In this document: positions 42,970 to 52,033 of the stretch, piece by piece
Layout of the letters: every line of letters starts with the position of its first letter
How positions within the stretch are numbered: position 1 is the stretch's first letter
Assembly: GCF_003853645.1 (NCBI RefSeq)
Contig: NZ_QTPO01000038.1
Span: forward strand, 1 to 64,000
Direction of reading: 5' to 3'
Source: Burkholderia sp. Bp9143
GTDB taxonomy: Bacteria; Pseudomonadota; Gammaproteobacteria; Burkholderiales; Burkholderiaceae
DNA: 64,000 bases
Position numbers and translations under genes: made by a program
Notes under the pieces: model-generated
Seen by the model: the letters and a program-made list of their open reading frames with translations, nothing else
What the model was told of the DNA's origin: nothing
Databases searched by the model: none

Positions 42970-44043
42970 ATGGAACGCACTTTCGCTTTTGTAGGCTGTC
43001 GAACGACCCGCGCACGCAACGCCGAAGGAACTGGCATCTCTGTTTTCGAGATCGACCCGTCGGGTGGCTGGCAGCATTGTCAGACACTTGAGCCATTGGT
43101 CAATCCGAGCTTTCTTGCGTTAAGCGAGGCACAAGACCGGCTTTATGCGGTGCATGGTGACGAAAGCGAAGTGAGCGCCTATCGGTTCGATTCTGTCTCA
43201 GGGCTACTCAGCGCCTTGAATGTGCGTTCTGGCGTTGGACGCAACCCTGTGCATGTCGAATTTTCGCGCGACGGTTCGTCGCTCGTCATCGCAGGCTATG
43301 CGACCGGATCCTTGACGCCGGTGCCGATCGCCAGCGATGGCTCGCTCAATTCTCCTTCGCTTCCCGTTGTGCTCGAGGGGCGTCCAGGCCCCCATCGCGT
43401 TGAACAGGTATCGTCCCACCCGCATCACGTACCCCGCTACAGCACACGCTTCGTCGATAGTGATTGGTACATCGTACCGGACAAGGGACTGGACACTGTC
43501 TTCGCCGTAAGATGGTTGTCCGATGGCTCGTCTGTTGTGAAATGCGCCCGGGCACGAGAAGGCGCTGGTCCACGTCACGCGGCGTTCCACCCCTTGCGGC
43601 CATACGTTTATGTCGTCAACGAGCTCGATTCGACTTTGACGAGCTGGTTGTTCAACCATTCAACGGGTGATCTGACGGCAGTAAACACCGTCTCGGTAAT
43701 ACCGGGTGACTACCACGGTTGGAGTCGTGCAGCAGGAATCGCCATCGCGGCCGACGGCCGGTCGCTGTATGTCACGAACCGAGGCCACGATACGATCGCA
43801 ACCTTTTGTCTCGATCCAATCACATGCCTCCCCACCGACATTGCGTGGACGCCGACCGGAGGATCGTTTCCGCGGTTCCTCTGCCTGGGCCCAGACGGCA
43901 AGACGCTGTATGTAGCAAATGAAAACTCACATTCGATCGTTCAGTTCTTGCTCGAATCTGGTAGCGGGCGGCCCGTTGCAACGGGCCGCCGCGTCGAAAC
44001 TGGAAGCCCAGTTTGCATTGTCTTCGCTCGCTTCGGTACGTAG
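42970..44043 (+). CDS. Beta-propeller lactonase family protein (6-phosphogluconolactonase-like)
   Basis: Predicted seven-bladed propeller of 357 aa. ATG at 42970 (MERTFAFVGCRTTRARNAEG) is the family's normal start; the open frame upstream overlaps gntR in antisense and is not coding. Blade repeats include GRNPVHVEFSRDGSSLVIAGY, GPRHAAFHPLRPYVYVVNEL and GSFPRFLCLGPDGKTLYVANE. The family contains Pgl-type gluconolactonases and carboxy-cis,cis-muconate cyclases. No signal peptide is seen, so it acts in the cytoplasm, opening a sugar-acid lactone if the regulon assignment is right. Confidence 0.87.
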   Translation: MERTFAFVGCRTTRARNAEGTGISVFEIDPSGGWQHCQTLEPLVNPSFLALSEAQDRLYAVHGDESEVSAYRFDSVSGLLSALNVRSGVGRNPVHVEFSRDGSSLVIAGYATGSLTPVPIASDGSLNSPSLPVVLEGRPGPHRVEQVSSHPHHVPRYSTRFVDSDWYIVPDKGLDTVFAVRWLSDGSSVVKCARAREGAGPRHAAFHPLRPYVYVVNELDSTLTSWLFNHSTGDLTAVNTVSVIPGDYHGWSRAAGIAIAADGRSLYVTNRGHDTIATFCLDPITCLPTDIAWTPTGGSFPRFLCLGPDGKTLYVANENSHSIVQFLLESGSGRPVATGRRVETGSPVCIVFARFGT

Positions 44044-44276
44044 ATGTCGGTGAAGAACCGCACCGCGGGGTTCGAACCAGGACATTGTTTAAGCTTGACT
44101 GGCGAGAGGCGTCGCTCATGAATTCAGGCTGCTGACAATCGCAAACGGTGGGAGTCATCTGAGTCGCGCATCGAAAAGAATGGCAATTTAAGAGAATTTC
44201 ACCAATATATTCTGCACACCTTATTTAATATCACGACGGTTTCTCGTTAAACTTGAGATTACATAGGAGACATTAC

Positions 44277-45623
44277 ATGCAACAAACGAGAGAACTCTCT
44301 TCAGATAATGCAGGCATCCGTAGAAGCAGTTTCTGGCCTTATGGTTGGTGGGCAATCGTTGAACTGCGCATAGGCATTGTTCCGCTGCCGATCTACCTTC
44401 TCCTGATCGCGCTCGTGGCGGGCTTCGTTACGACGGGCAAGGTTCCCGGTGAGATATCGATGGCGATCGCGGTCCTGGTGCTTTGCGGCTTCACTTGTGC
44501 GGAGATCGGTAAACGCATGCCTATCTTCAACAAGATCGGCTCCGCTGCGATCGTCGCCACGTTTCTTCCCTCGTTTCTCGCGTTTCATCAGTTGCTTCCT
44601 GCCAAGTTGATCGGCATGGTGACAAACTTCACGCATGTGAGCAACTTCATGTATCTGTTCATCGCGTCGATTATCGTTGGCAGCATCTTCAGTATGGATC
44701 GCGAGGTGCTGATCCGAGGATTTGCCAAAATATTCTTTCCACTCGCTGCCGGGTCCATCGTTGGTGGAATCGTCGGAACCATCGTGGGAACCGTGCTCGG
44801 CCTCGGCACCAAGCACACCCTTCTCTACATTGTCATCCCGATCATGGCCGGAGGCGTAGGTGAAGGGGCGATTCCCCTTTCCGTCGGCTATTCGGAAATT
44901 ATGAAGATCCCGCAAGGTCCGGTATTTGCGGAAGTCCTACCGGCGGTCATGATCGGAAGCTTGTGTGCCATCCTATTCTCGGGTGTTCTCAATTGGGTCG
45001 GTGAAAAGCGACCGCACCTGACCGGACGCGGTACGCTGCAGCCGGCTGCCGAACTTCCGACGACGCCGGTCGACGAATCGGCGCCGTCCACTCCCGACGT
45101 AAATACTGTCGCTGCAGCTGCGATCACCGCCATCTCCCTGTACCTGGTGGGCCTCCTGGGACATCGGTTGCTCGGATTGCCTGCACCCGTGGCGATGCTC
45201 TTCATTGCCGTCTTCATCAAGGTCTGTCGGCTTGTTTCTCCGAATCTTGAAGGCGGCGCGCGGGTTGTCTACCAATTCTTCTCGACCGCGGTCACTTACC
45301 CGTTGCTGTTTGCAATCGGAACTGCAATGACACCGTGGGACAAGCTCGTCGCTGCCATTAATGTCGCAAACATCGTAACCATCGCGAGTACTGTAGCGGC
45401 CCTGATGGGCACCGGCTACCTTGTCGGCAAGTGGTTGAAAATGTATCCGATCGACACCGCAATCGTGAATGCCTGTCACAGCGGCCAGGGTGGTACCGGA
45501 GACGTCGCCATACTCACGGCCTGCAACCGTATGAACCTGATGCCATTCGCGCAGATTGCGACACGGATTGGAGGAGCAATCACAGTTACGGTGACCCTTC
45601 TCCTTCTGGCACATGCGTTCTAA
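44277..45623 (+). CDS. 2-hydroxycarboxylate transporter (2HCT/CCS family, CitS/MaeN-like)
   Basis: Na+ or H+ symporter of 448 aa in the inner membrane, taking up citrate, malate or related 2-hydroxy acids. ATG at 44277 has AGGAG 8 nt upstream. About 11 membrane segments are predicted, including the two re-entrant GGxG loops of the family: MAGGVGEGAIPLSVGYSEI near residue 200 and NACHSGQGGTGDVAILTACN near residue 405. The first hydrophobic segment is WAIVELRIGIVPLPIYLLLI. It follows the lactonase by 233 bp with its own AT-rich promoter region and is convergent with the SDR gene, so it may belong to the preceding sugar-acid block. Confidence 0.92.
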   Translation: MQQTRELSSDNAGIRRSSFWPYGWWAIVELRIGIVPLPIYLLLIALVAGFVTTGKVPGEISMAIAVLVLCGFTCAEIGKRMPIFNKIGSAAIVATFLPSFLAFHQLLPAKLIGMVTNFTHVSNFMYLFIASIIVGSIFSMDREVLIRGFAKIFFPLAAGSIVGGIVGTIVGTVLGLGTKHTLLYIVIPIMAGGVGEGAIPLSVGYSEIMKIPQGPVFAEVLPAVMIGSLCAILFSGVLNWVGEKRPHLTGRGTLQPAAELPTTPVDESAPSTPDVNTVAAAAITAISLYLVGLLGHRLLGLPAPVAMLFIAVFIKVCRLVSPNLEGGARVVYQFFSTAVTYPLLFAIGTAMTPWDKLVAAINVANIVTIASTVAALMGTGYLVGKWLKMYPIDTAIVNACHSGQGGTGDVAILTACNRMNLMPFAQIATRIGGAITVTVTLLLLAHAF

Positions 45624-45876
45624 CGTGTGACCGAAGCAGACGGGAAAATAGTCGTGACGAGCAACATGCGTGAGCTCCTCCGCACACGTCAACCCGGCTA
45701 CGCAGCACCGGACCGACACAAGCGGCGCCCCCAGCGGCTACAAGCGTACGTCCGTCCACGTGCTGCGTTTTCAAGCTGGTCCCAACACGATTTGGATCTT
45801 GAATCCGAAACGGAGAAACCGGCGACCGGCAACTTTCCTGTTTCCGGTGTCGGCTGGAGGTTGTAACGGTATTGCT

Positions 45877-46578
45877 TTAGATCGAAGCAACACCGACGGT
45901 CATGCCGCCACAAACATACAAGGTCTGTCCCGTAACAAAGCCACTGGACGGTTCTAGAAAGAAAGCGATTGCTCGTGCAACGTCCTCCGGCACCCCCAGC
46001 CGCTTGACCGGAACGCTCGCAATAATGGCCCGTGTCCGCGGGGATTCCGGAGGATTAGCTGCATCGAATAGCTCCGTCCGAATCGGGCCAGGACCAACTG
46101 CGTTAGCCGTAATTCCCCAGGTACCGAGTTCGAGTGCCCATACGCGCGTCATCCCCAACAGAGCCGCCTTACTCGCTGCATATGCCGTGCGCAATTCCTT
46201 TCCTAACGCAGCTCGAGACGAGACATTCACGATACGACCGAACGCAGCCTCCTTCATTCCCGGAAGAAGTGCCTGCATACACTGATGCGCGCACCGGACA
46301 TTCAGATCCAAGACCTTTCCGAGATCCTCCAGCGTCTGGGTACTTGCGTCGGCCGGCGCTACCATTCCGACGTTATTCACTAGCCTCGTTATTGGCCCCC
46401 CTGCCAAGGCGTCCGCAAGGGCATTGGCACAATCCGCAGGATCCGAAAGGTCCGCAATTATTCCATCTCCTACTTTGTCGATTACAACCACGTCATAACC
46501 GTCTTCCCTGCACCGGCTGACCACGGCGGCACCAATACCACTCGCTCCCCCGGTTACAAGAACCCGCTCTTTCATCAT
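45877..46578 (-). CDS. SDR family oxidoreductase
   Basis: Short-chain dehydrogenase of 233 aa, the last gene of the TetR-associated operon. The Rossmann motif is TGGASGIG, followed by NNVGM near residue 70; the catalytic Ser is in NVSSRAA and the Tyr/Lys in YAASKAA. The C terminus is GFVTGQTLYVCGGMTVGVASI. Two adjacent ATG codons are possible starts. In a CoA-linked pathway the enzyme could be a 3-hydroxyacyl-CoA or cyclic alcohol dehydrogenase, feeding the thiolase two genes upstream. Confidence 0.88.
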   Translation of the reverse strand: MMKERVLVTGGASGIGAAVVSRCREDGYDVVVIDKVGDGIIADLSDPADCANALADALAGGPITRLVNNVGMVAPADASTQTLEDLGKVLDLNVRCAHQCMQALLPGMKEAAFGRIVNVSSRAALGKELRTAYAASKAALLGMTRVWALELGTWGITANAVGPGPIRTELFDAANPPESPRTRAIIASVPVKRLGVPEDVARAIAFFLEPSSGFVTGQTLYVCGGMTVGVASI

Positions 46579-46625
46579 AGCCCCTATGTACGTCGCACCT
46601 GTCGGAAATCAAAAAACTGACTGAC

Positions 46626-47075
46626 TCAACGCTTCGTCGCGTACTTGAAGGTCCCAAGAGACTTCGCCACCAACAACCCACTGCCGTCGACAATCTCGCC
46701 TTCACAGTAAGCCATCTTCGCTGACCTATGTAACAAGCGGCCGCGCGCGTAGAGCTGTCCTCGACCGGCCTGGATGAAGCTAATCTTCAATTCGATTGTC
46801 AGAACACCTGTATCCGAGTCTGCCACACTGCGTGCGGCCAACGCGAGTGAGATGTCAGAAAGCGTCATACTGATGCCACCATGGGCAATACCCCATGCGT
46901 TCATATGCGCCGATCTCAGCGGCAACACCACTTCGCATGTCCCGGCCGAACACGTGACGCGTTCAATTCCGAGTGCGTCAACGAAGGGACTATCGAAACA
47001 CGGGGCCTCGCTCACAACCACGGAGGAATCCCCCTCGAGTCCGCTTGATGCTCCGTTTCTTGAAGGCATCGCCAT
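46626..47075 (-). CDS. PaaI/hotdog-fold thioesterase
   Basis: A 149-aa hotdog protein. The core is SAHMNAWGIAHGGISMTLSDISLALAARS (about residues 52-80), the PaaI/YbgC helix with the catalytic Asp in LSDI and the HGG motif, then LTIELKISFIQAGRGQLYARGRLLHRS. It hydrolyses an acyl- or aryl-CoA thioester. Its start lies 3 nt after the thiolase stop. A second, unrelated-subgroup thioesterase is present four genes upstream, so the operon can release two different CoA esters. Confidence 0.85.
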   Translation of the reverse strand: MAMPSRNGASSGLEGDSSVVVSEAPCFDSPFVDALGIERVTCSAGTCEVVLPLRSAHMNAWGIAHGGISMTLSDISLALAARSVADSDTGVLTIELKISFIQAGRGQLYARGRLLHRSAKMAYCEGEIVDGSGLLVAKSLGTFKYATKR

Positions 47076-47078
47076 CCC

Positions 47079-48260
47079 TCAGTAAACCTCGAAAAGAGCA
47101 GCAGCTCCCATACCACCAGCGACACACATCGTCACAACGGCATAGCGGATTCCTCGCCGTCTTCCCTCGATCAACACGTGTCCCACCATTCGGGTGCCGG
47201 TCATGCCAAACGGATGTCCAATCGAAATCGCACCGCCGTTGACATTTAGTCTCTCAGAATGTACTCCGAGCCGACGCTGGCAATAAATTGCTTGTGACGC
47301 AAAAGCCTCATTGATTTCCCACAGCCCAATGTCGTCCACGGTCAATCCATGCCGGGCCAAGAGTCGCGGTACGGCTAACACCGGACCAATACCCATTTCG
47401 TCTGGCTCGCATCCAGCGAGTGCGAGCCCACGGAAGGCGCCAAGTGGCGACAGTCCATAACGTTCCGCTTCGCGTGCCTCCATCAATACACAGGCAGCAG
47501 CACCGTCAGAGAGCTGTGAAGCGTTTCCTGCTGTCACGAAACGATCAGGCCCGTTAACCGGCGCCAGCTTCATTAGTGCCTCCGCCGTGGTGCCCGGCCG
47601 GTTGCATGTATCCCTTCTAACCGTTACGGCACGCCTTTCGAATGTTCCGGAGTTCTTGTCAGCAACAGACATGATGGTCGAGACGGGCACAATTTCTTCG
47701 TCGAACCGACCCGTTGCCTGCGCAAGCTCAGTACGGCTCTGGCTCCGGGCAGAAAATTCGTCCTGGTCCACGCGGCTAATTTCATAGCGCTTGGCGACAA
47801 TGTCAGCTGTCTCGATCATCGACATATAGAGATCGGGCTTTCGCTCCATGATCCACGGATCGACACCAGACGCACTATCTTCCCGCGTACGAATCGACGA
47901 GATACTTTCGACGCCGCCAGCGATCATTGCCGGCGCGCCATCAACGACGATTCGCCCGGCAGCGAATGCTATTGCCTGCAGACCGGAGGCGCAAAACCGG
48001 TTGACGGTGGTCCCCGCGATTGAGATCGGGAGCTCGGAGCGAACCACAGTCTGGCGAGCAATGTTCCGTCCGGTCGCGCCTTCGGGATAGCCGCAGCCCA
48101 AGATCACATCCTCGATCAAGCCCGGATCAATGTTAGCGCGCTCGACGGCCGCGCGTACGGCATAAGACGCCAATGTGGGTCCCGGTGTCGCGTTGTACTC
48201 GCCCCGATGAGCCTTCGTTATCGGGGTACGGGCGGTCGAGACAATTACAGCTTCTCGCAT
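47079..48260 (-). CDS. Thiolase (acetyl-CoA acyltransferase family)
   Basis: Thiolase of 393 aa from ATG 48260. The nucleophile Cys is in NRFCASGLQAIAFAAG near residue 88, the His in GGAISIGHPFGMTGTRM near residue 348 and the second Cys in VVTMCVAGGMGAAALFE near the C terminus. All catalytic residues of degradative thiolases are present. It would cleave a 3-ketoacyl-CoA with CoA to yield acetyl-CoA, probably at the end of the ring-derived acid pathway. It lies 75 bp after the MFS gene. Confidence 0.9.
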   Translation of the reverse strand: MREAVIVSTARTPITKAHRGEYNATPGPTLASYAVRAAVERANIDPGLIEDVILGCGYPEGATGRNIARQTVVRSELPISIAGTTVNRFCASGLQAIAFAAGRIVVDGAPAMIAGGVESISSIRTREDSASGVDPWIMERKPDLYMSMIETADIVAKRYEISRVDQDEFSARSQSRTELAQATGRFDEEIVPVSTIMSVADKNSGTFERRAVTVRRDTCNRPGTTAEALMKLAPVNGPDRFVTAGNASQLSDGAAACVLMEAREAERYGLSPLGAFRGLALAGCEPDEMGIGPVLAVPRLLARHGLTVDDIGLWEINEAFASQAIYCQRRLGVHSERLNVNGGAISIGHPFGMTGTRMVGHVLIEGRRRGIRYAVVTMCVAGGMGAAALFEVY

Positions 48261-48335
48261 GATGTATCGGATATGAAGTGAAGATTAGTCGGGCGACGAA
48301 CCGCATCCATCGCGTCGCCACCAATGATTCAAAGA

Positions 48336-49604
48336 TTACTTGCCGGTGACGGCAAATCTAGAAAGAGAGTCATTCGAATGCTCCCCCGGCTTCGTATAGC
48401 GCCCCAGGCCAAGAAGGAAAACGCAAGACGCTAAAAGAAGGAACGGAGCCATCTGCATTGGCAGATCGTATGACTTGTTGACGTCGAAATAATAGCCCGT
48501 TGCCATCGGCCCGATCACTGCCCCTAGTGAGTAACCCGAAAAGACGATTCCGTAAAACAAACCGAATTTTTCCATTCCGATGTAAGCACGTGTGAGATAC
48601 GAGAGCAAATCACCCTCTGCACCAATCGCGAGTCCAACGAGGATCGAAGCGGCCATCGCACCATAGTAGCTATCGATCTGGCGAAGCAAAACGAAGCCGA
48701 TGGCTCCCGACGCAAAGTATACGCACGCAACAAACGGGGCATGAATTCGATCGACCAGTAGACCGGATGTGAGACGACCAATCAGAATACCGAACCCGAC
48801 AAACGATGCGCAGCGCGCCGCATCGATAGCGGATATCCCTCGATCCATCAGCAGTGCAGGAAGGTGTGGAACCAGTGACAGTACGGCGGTAGAAGCACAT
48901 AGAGCACCCGCAAAGATCATGAGTACCTTCACGCGTCGCCCTCGCGTGGATCCGACCCCGGCATCGACGGCGCCGGATGTCCCGCGAACATGAACCACGC
49001 GCCGAGAACCACGCTTCTCGCGCATCAGAAGGAATGCAACGAATGCCCCTGCACAAGAGACAATTGCTAGTACCTGATAGGCCTCGCGCCACCCGACGTG
49101 TGCGATCAACCGTGCCGATAGTGCCGGCATCGCGACCGTTCCGATTCCGAAGCCGACCATCGCGATGCCAATTGCCAAACCCAGGCGACGGTCGAACCAT
49201 TGTGGAAGGATAGCGAGGTAGCCGAGCACGGAAGTAGCCGCACCCGACATACCGACAATCAGAGACAGTGCCACCCAGCTCACCGTATTGCCTTTCTGGG
49301 ATGCCATGCAGGCCATCGCAATCGCAAATACAATCGCAGAGACAAAAACGACTCTTTTAACTCCGAAGCGGTCCATCAGGACGCCGATGAGGGGACTGAC
49401 AAACGCCAAACCAAGCATCGAGGCTGAATACGACTGGGCCGCCTGCGCCCGCCCCCAATGAAACTCCTTGACAATCGCCGGGCTGAAAACGCCGCTGGTT
49501 GCGATGAAAATGGCCGCAAATCCGAACGCCATTCCCAATGCCGCACCAAGTACGTTTCGAATGTAAATGCCCTTCGACGTTCCGTCATCAGTTGCGATTT
49601 CCAT
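48336..49604 (-). CDS. MFS transporter (monocarboxylate/oxalate-formate antiporter-like)
   Basis: Inner-membrane permease of 422 aa with 12 predicted helices. The N-terminal region GAALGMAFGFAAIFIATSGVFSPAIVKEFHWGRAQ is characteristic of the OFA/MCT-type group; the loop 2-3 motif is GVLMDRFGVKRVV. It sits within the CoA-linked operon between the maleate isomerase and the thiolase, and so is the likely importer of the aromatic or carboxylate growth substrate. Confidence 0.88.
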   Translation of the reverse strand: MEIATDDGTSKGIYIRNVLGAALGMAFGFAAIFIATSGVFSPAIVKEFHWGRAQAAQSYSASMLGLAFVSPLIGVLMDRFGVKRVVFVSAIVFAIAMACMASQKGNTVSWVALSLIVGMSGAATSVLGYLAILPQWFDRRLGLAIGIAMVGFGIGTVAMPALSARLIAHVGWREAYQVLAIVSCAGAFVAFLLMREKRGSRRVVHVRGTSGAVDAGVGSTRGRRVKVLMIFAGALCASTAVLSLVPHLPALLMDRGISAIDAARCASFVGFGILIGRLTSGLLVDRIHAPFVACVYFASGAIGFVLLRQIDSYYGAMAASILVGLAIGAEGDLLSYLTRAYIGMEKFGLFYGIVFSGYSLGAVIGPMATGYYFDVNKSYDLPMQMAPFLLLASCVFLLGLGRYTKPGEHSNDSLSRFAVTGK

Positions 49605-49641
49605 GCCATGTCTCCTTGTGACTTGTTATCGATGTTTTCCG

Positions 49642-50403
49642 TCAGTGCCCCAACCCGCCAAGATCACCGAGGTAAGCACCGGCACCCCTGACCGTAACCG
49701 GAAGCTCTAGCAACCGCAGCATCTGCCGGGCCGTGCACACTGCTGTAGAGGTGACCGGAATGCCCAACATCTCTTGTGCTATCTGAATTGCCGGCAGCGA
49801 CGGCATCTGAACACAGGCCGAAAGCACTACGGTATCGGCGCCACGGACATCCAATCGTTTAACGTCTTCGATCAGACGCATCGGATCACGTGCGCCAACC
49901 TCAAGGTTGTCTTCGATAGAAAAATTGATAGCATCGTTGACTTCGATGCCTTCTGCCTCGATATAGCTGACGACCCGCTTCGTCAAGGCATCGGAATACG
50001 GAGCCATAAGCGAGATGCGACGAGCGCCAAAGCTCTTCAACTCATCCACAAGTGCGCCTGCGGACGTCATCACCCCTGGGGATGTCTGATGACTCTCGAG
50101 CGCGTCCAACAGCGATTGCGTAGCCGCGCGGTGATACCCCTCCCCCATACACATGATTGCGACAAGGCACGCGGTACTCAGCACGTCTACCCGCGCATCC
50201 GCGAGTTCGATAGCGCAGCGCCCCATATCGCGGTTCATGCGCTCAAGTTCCTCGGGAACAACGCGATGCATACGAACCCGGCTCGAGTGAAAAGTGAACT
50301 GATGCTCCGGGTACGCCTGCATATATGCCCCGAACAATGCAGGGATCTCCTTCTCCATCGTGATATTCGAGCTGGGCACGATTTGCCCAATGCGATAATT
50401 CAT
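49642..50403 (-). CDS. Maleate cis-trans isomerase (Asp/Glu racemase superfamily)
   Basis: Converts maleate to fumarate in the cytoplasm; 253 aa. The start MNYRIGQIVPSSNITMEKEIPA closely follows the family consensus. The two catalytic Cys are in LSTACLVAIMCMG near residue 82 and VVLSACVQMPSL near residue 195; TSAGALVDEL lies between them. Its ATG overlaps the preceding thioesterase stop as ATGA. Maleate isomerases end the maleamate branch of nicotinate breakdown and some gentisate-type pathways, which suggests that ring cleavage in this operon yields maleate or a maleyl compound. Confidence 0.9.
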   Translation of the reverse strand: MNYRIGQIVPSSNITMEKEIPALFGAYMQAYPEHQFTFHSSRVRMHRVVPEELERMNRDMGRCAIELADARVDVLSTACLVAIMCMGEGYHRAATQSLLDALESHQTSPGVMTSAGALVDELKSFGARRISLMAPYSDALTKRVVSYIEAEGIEVNDAINFSIEDNLEVGARDPMRLIEDVKRLDVRGADTVVLSACVQMPSLPAIQIAQEMLGIPVTSTAVCTARQMLRLLELPVTVRGAGAYLGDLGGLGH

Positions 50404-50879
50404 GTCGACTCCGTTTGTTGTAGCGTCTTACGCGCAAAGCCTTCAAGGATCCTTCTCAACGCATCGGGAATTTCAGTCCCGATGCGCGCGTCGGTGCGCA
50501 CGCATATGGGTGAGAATTTCGAAAGAAAGATGGGTTGCCGATCGAGCGACTTTCCTTCGAGCAGGATGTCGAACGATCGGCTTCGAATATCGCCTATGCT
50601 GCATTCGATATCGACGCTATCGTTGGGCCAAAGCGTTCCGCAAAAGTCGAATGTCATGCCGCGACACGGCAGCCCGACATCGAAGATTTCGCCAAGCGGC
50701 CGATGTCCACCGCCACTCGACTCTGAGACAAAATCCTTGAATAGCGCCACCGCACTAAATACGTACTCGCTGAGCCGACCGGTATATACGACACCAGCAG
50801 GATCGCAGTCTGCCCAGCGAACCGTACGCCGGACGGTAAAGGGCTCCTCATGAAGCACGTACTCGTAACTATGGATCAT
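50400..50879 (-). CDS. Acyl-CoA thioesterase, 4-hydroxybenzoyl-CoA thioesterase-like
   Basis: Hotdog thioesterase of 159 aa from ATG 50879, which overlaps the monooxygenase stop as ATGA. The active-site segment RWADCDPAGVVYTGRLSEYVF (about residues 20-40) is the signature of 4-hydroxybenzoyl-CoA thioesterases, with the Asp nucleophile in CDPAG. Frames extending to 51050 overlap the monooxygenase and are not used. Position directly after the aryl-CoA hydroxylase suggests release of a hydroxylated aromatic acid from CoA. Confidence 0.88.
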   Translation of the reverse strand: MIHSYEYVLHEEPFTVRRTVRWADCDPAGVVYTGRLSEYVFSAVALFKDFVSESSGGGHRPLGEIFDVGLPCRGMTFDFCGTLWPNDSVDIECSIGDIRSRSFDILLEGKSLDRQPIFLSKFSPICVRTDARIGTEIPDALRRILEGFARKTLQQTEST

Positions 50880-52033
50880 GAGAGCCCCTCGATGCTGGGA
50901 ATCGCCCCGGCCACTTCCAATTCCCGGACCAACGCGGGATACTGCTCGCGCAATCGCCCTGCATCGACACGTCCCGTTCTCGTCATGAACTGGTACACGA
51001 ACTGATGCGGGCTGAGATCGTTCATCCACTCTCGGATGTTTTCGTACCACATATAGGAAGCTTCCGATGCCTTGATCAAGCGGTCCTTGGATTCCCTACG
51101 CCGCGCGACATAACCGGCGAGCGCCGCAACGACATCACTGTCGTTTTCGACAATCGCCTGTGCCAAGGCGATCGAATCCTCCATCGCGATACGTGTCCCC
51201 GACCCGATCGAGAAATGGGCACTCGCGAGAGCATCGCCGACAAGCACACGGTTTCCACTGAACCAGTTTGCGTTGCGGATGACCGGAAACTGCCGCCAAA
51301 TGGAATTGTTTGAAATCAATCGGTAACCGTCGAGCTCGGTCGCGAAAACTTCTTCGAAAAGCGCCTCTCTCTGTTCAAGAGTCATCTCTTCCAGGCCAAG
51401 TTTGATCCACGTCTCGTGGTCACACTCCGCCACAAACGTACTCATGCTCTCCGAATACGGATAGTAGTGAGCAACGAAGCATCCGCCACAAAACTCCCGA
51501 AATACGAGGGAAGGATTTTCGAACGCCTTTCCGACGCCGAACCACGCAAAATGGTTTGTCAGTTCTTGCTTAGTAGTGCCGAATCCGATCTCGTCGCTCG
51601 ATCGCACTTTTGAATTGACACCATCGGCACCGACAATGATGTCGCCGTCGAGACCATCGATGTCGTTGATTCGCGACGCATAGGTCACCGGAATGTTAAG
51701 ACGTGTCGCGTGTTCCTGAAGGATCTGCAGGAGCTTCAGTCTTGGGATAGCGCCACCGCCTTGCCCAGGCCGCTTCACGGTTACTGGACTTTCTTGGGTG
51801 ATGATGGTTTGCCGCGTGGTGAACTTCATGGCCGATATCAAATCGGTGCAAAGCTCAGGCGCCGCTTGATGCAGTCGCGTGAGCCCCGTGTCTGCGAGCA
51901 CGACACCGAAACCAAAAGTTGCGTCAGCTTCATTCTGCTCGATCACTTCCGTCTGGATATGCGGGGCGTGGCGCGCGAGGAGGATGGCAAGAAACAGACC
52001 GGAGGGACCGCCTCCGACGATATCGACCTTCAT
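50876..52033 (-). CDS. FAD-dependent aryl-CoA monooxygenase (salicylyl-CoA 5-hydroxylase-like)
   Basis: Flavoprotein monooxygenase of 385 aa. It has the GxGxxG motif IVGGGPSGLFLAILLAR, the DG motif VGADGVNSKVRSS near residue 137 and the GD motif RVLVGDALASAHFSIGSGT with RIAMEDSIALAQ near residue 270. The SIGSGT-AMED form is typical of the N-terminal hydroxylases of salicylyl-CoA and anthraniloyl-CoA pathways. It would hydroxylate a CoA-bound aromatic ring using NAD(P)H and O2. Its start overlaps the VOC gene stop (ATGA), and an aryl-CoA/AMP ligase gene lies two genes upstream, consistent with action on a CoA ester. Confidence 0.87.
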   Translation of the reverse strand: MKVDIVGGGPSGLFLAILLARHAPHIQTEVIEQNEADATFGFGVVLADTGLTRLHQAAPELCTDLISAMKFTTRQTIITQESPVTVKRPGQGGGAIPRLKLLQILQEHATRLNIPVTYASRINDIDGLDGDIIVGADGVNSKVRSSDEIGFGTTKQELTNHFAWFGVGKAFENPSLVFREFCGGCFVAHYYPYSESMSTFVAECDHETWIKLGLEEMTLEQREALFEEVFATELDGYRLISNNSIWRQFPVIRNANWFSGNRVLVGDALASAHFSIGSGTRIAMEDSIALAQAIVENDSDVVAALAGYVARRRESKDRLIKASEASYMWYENIREWMNDLSPHQFVYQFMTRTGRVDAGRLREQYPALVRELEVAGAIPSIEGLS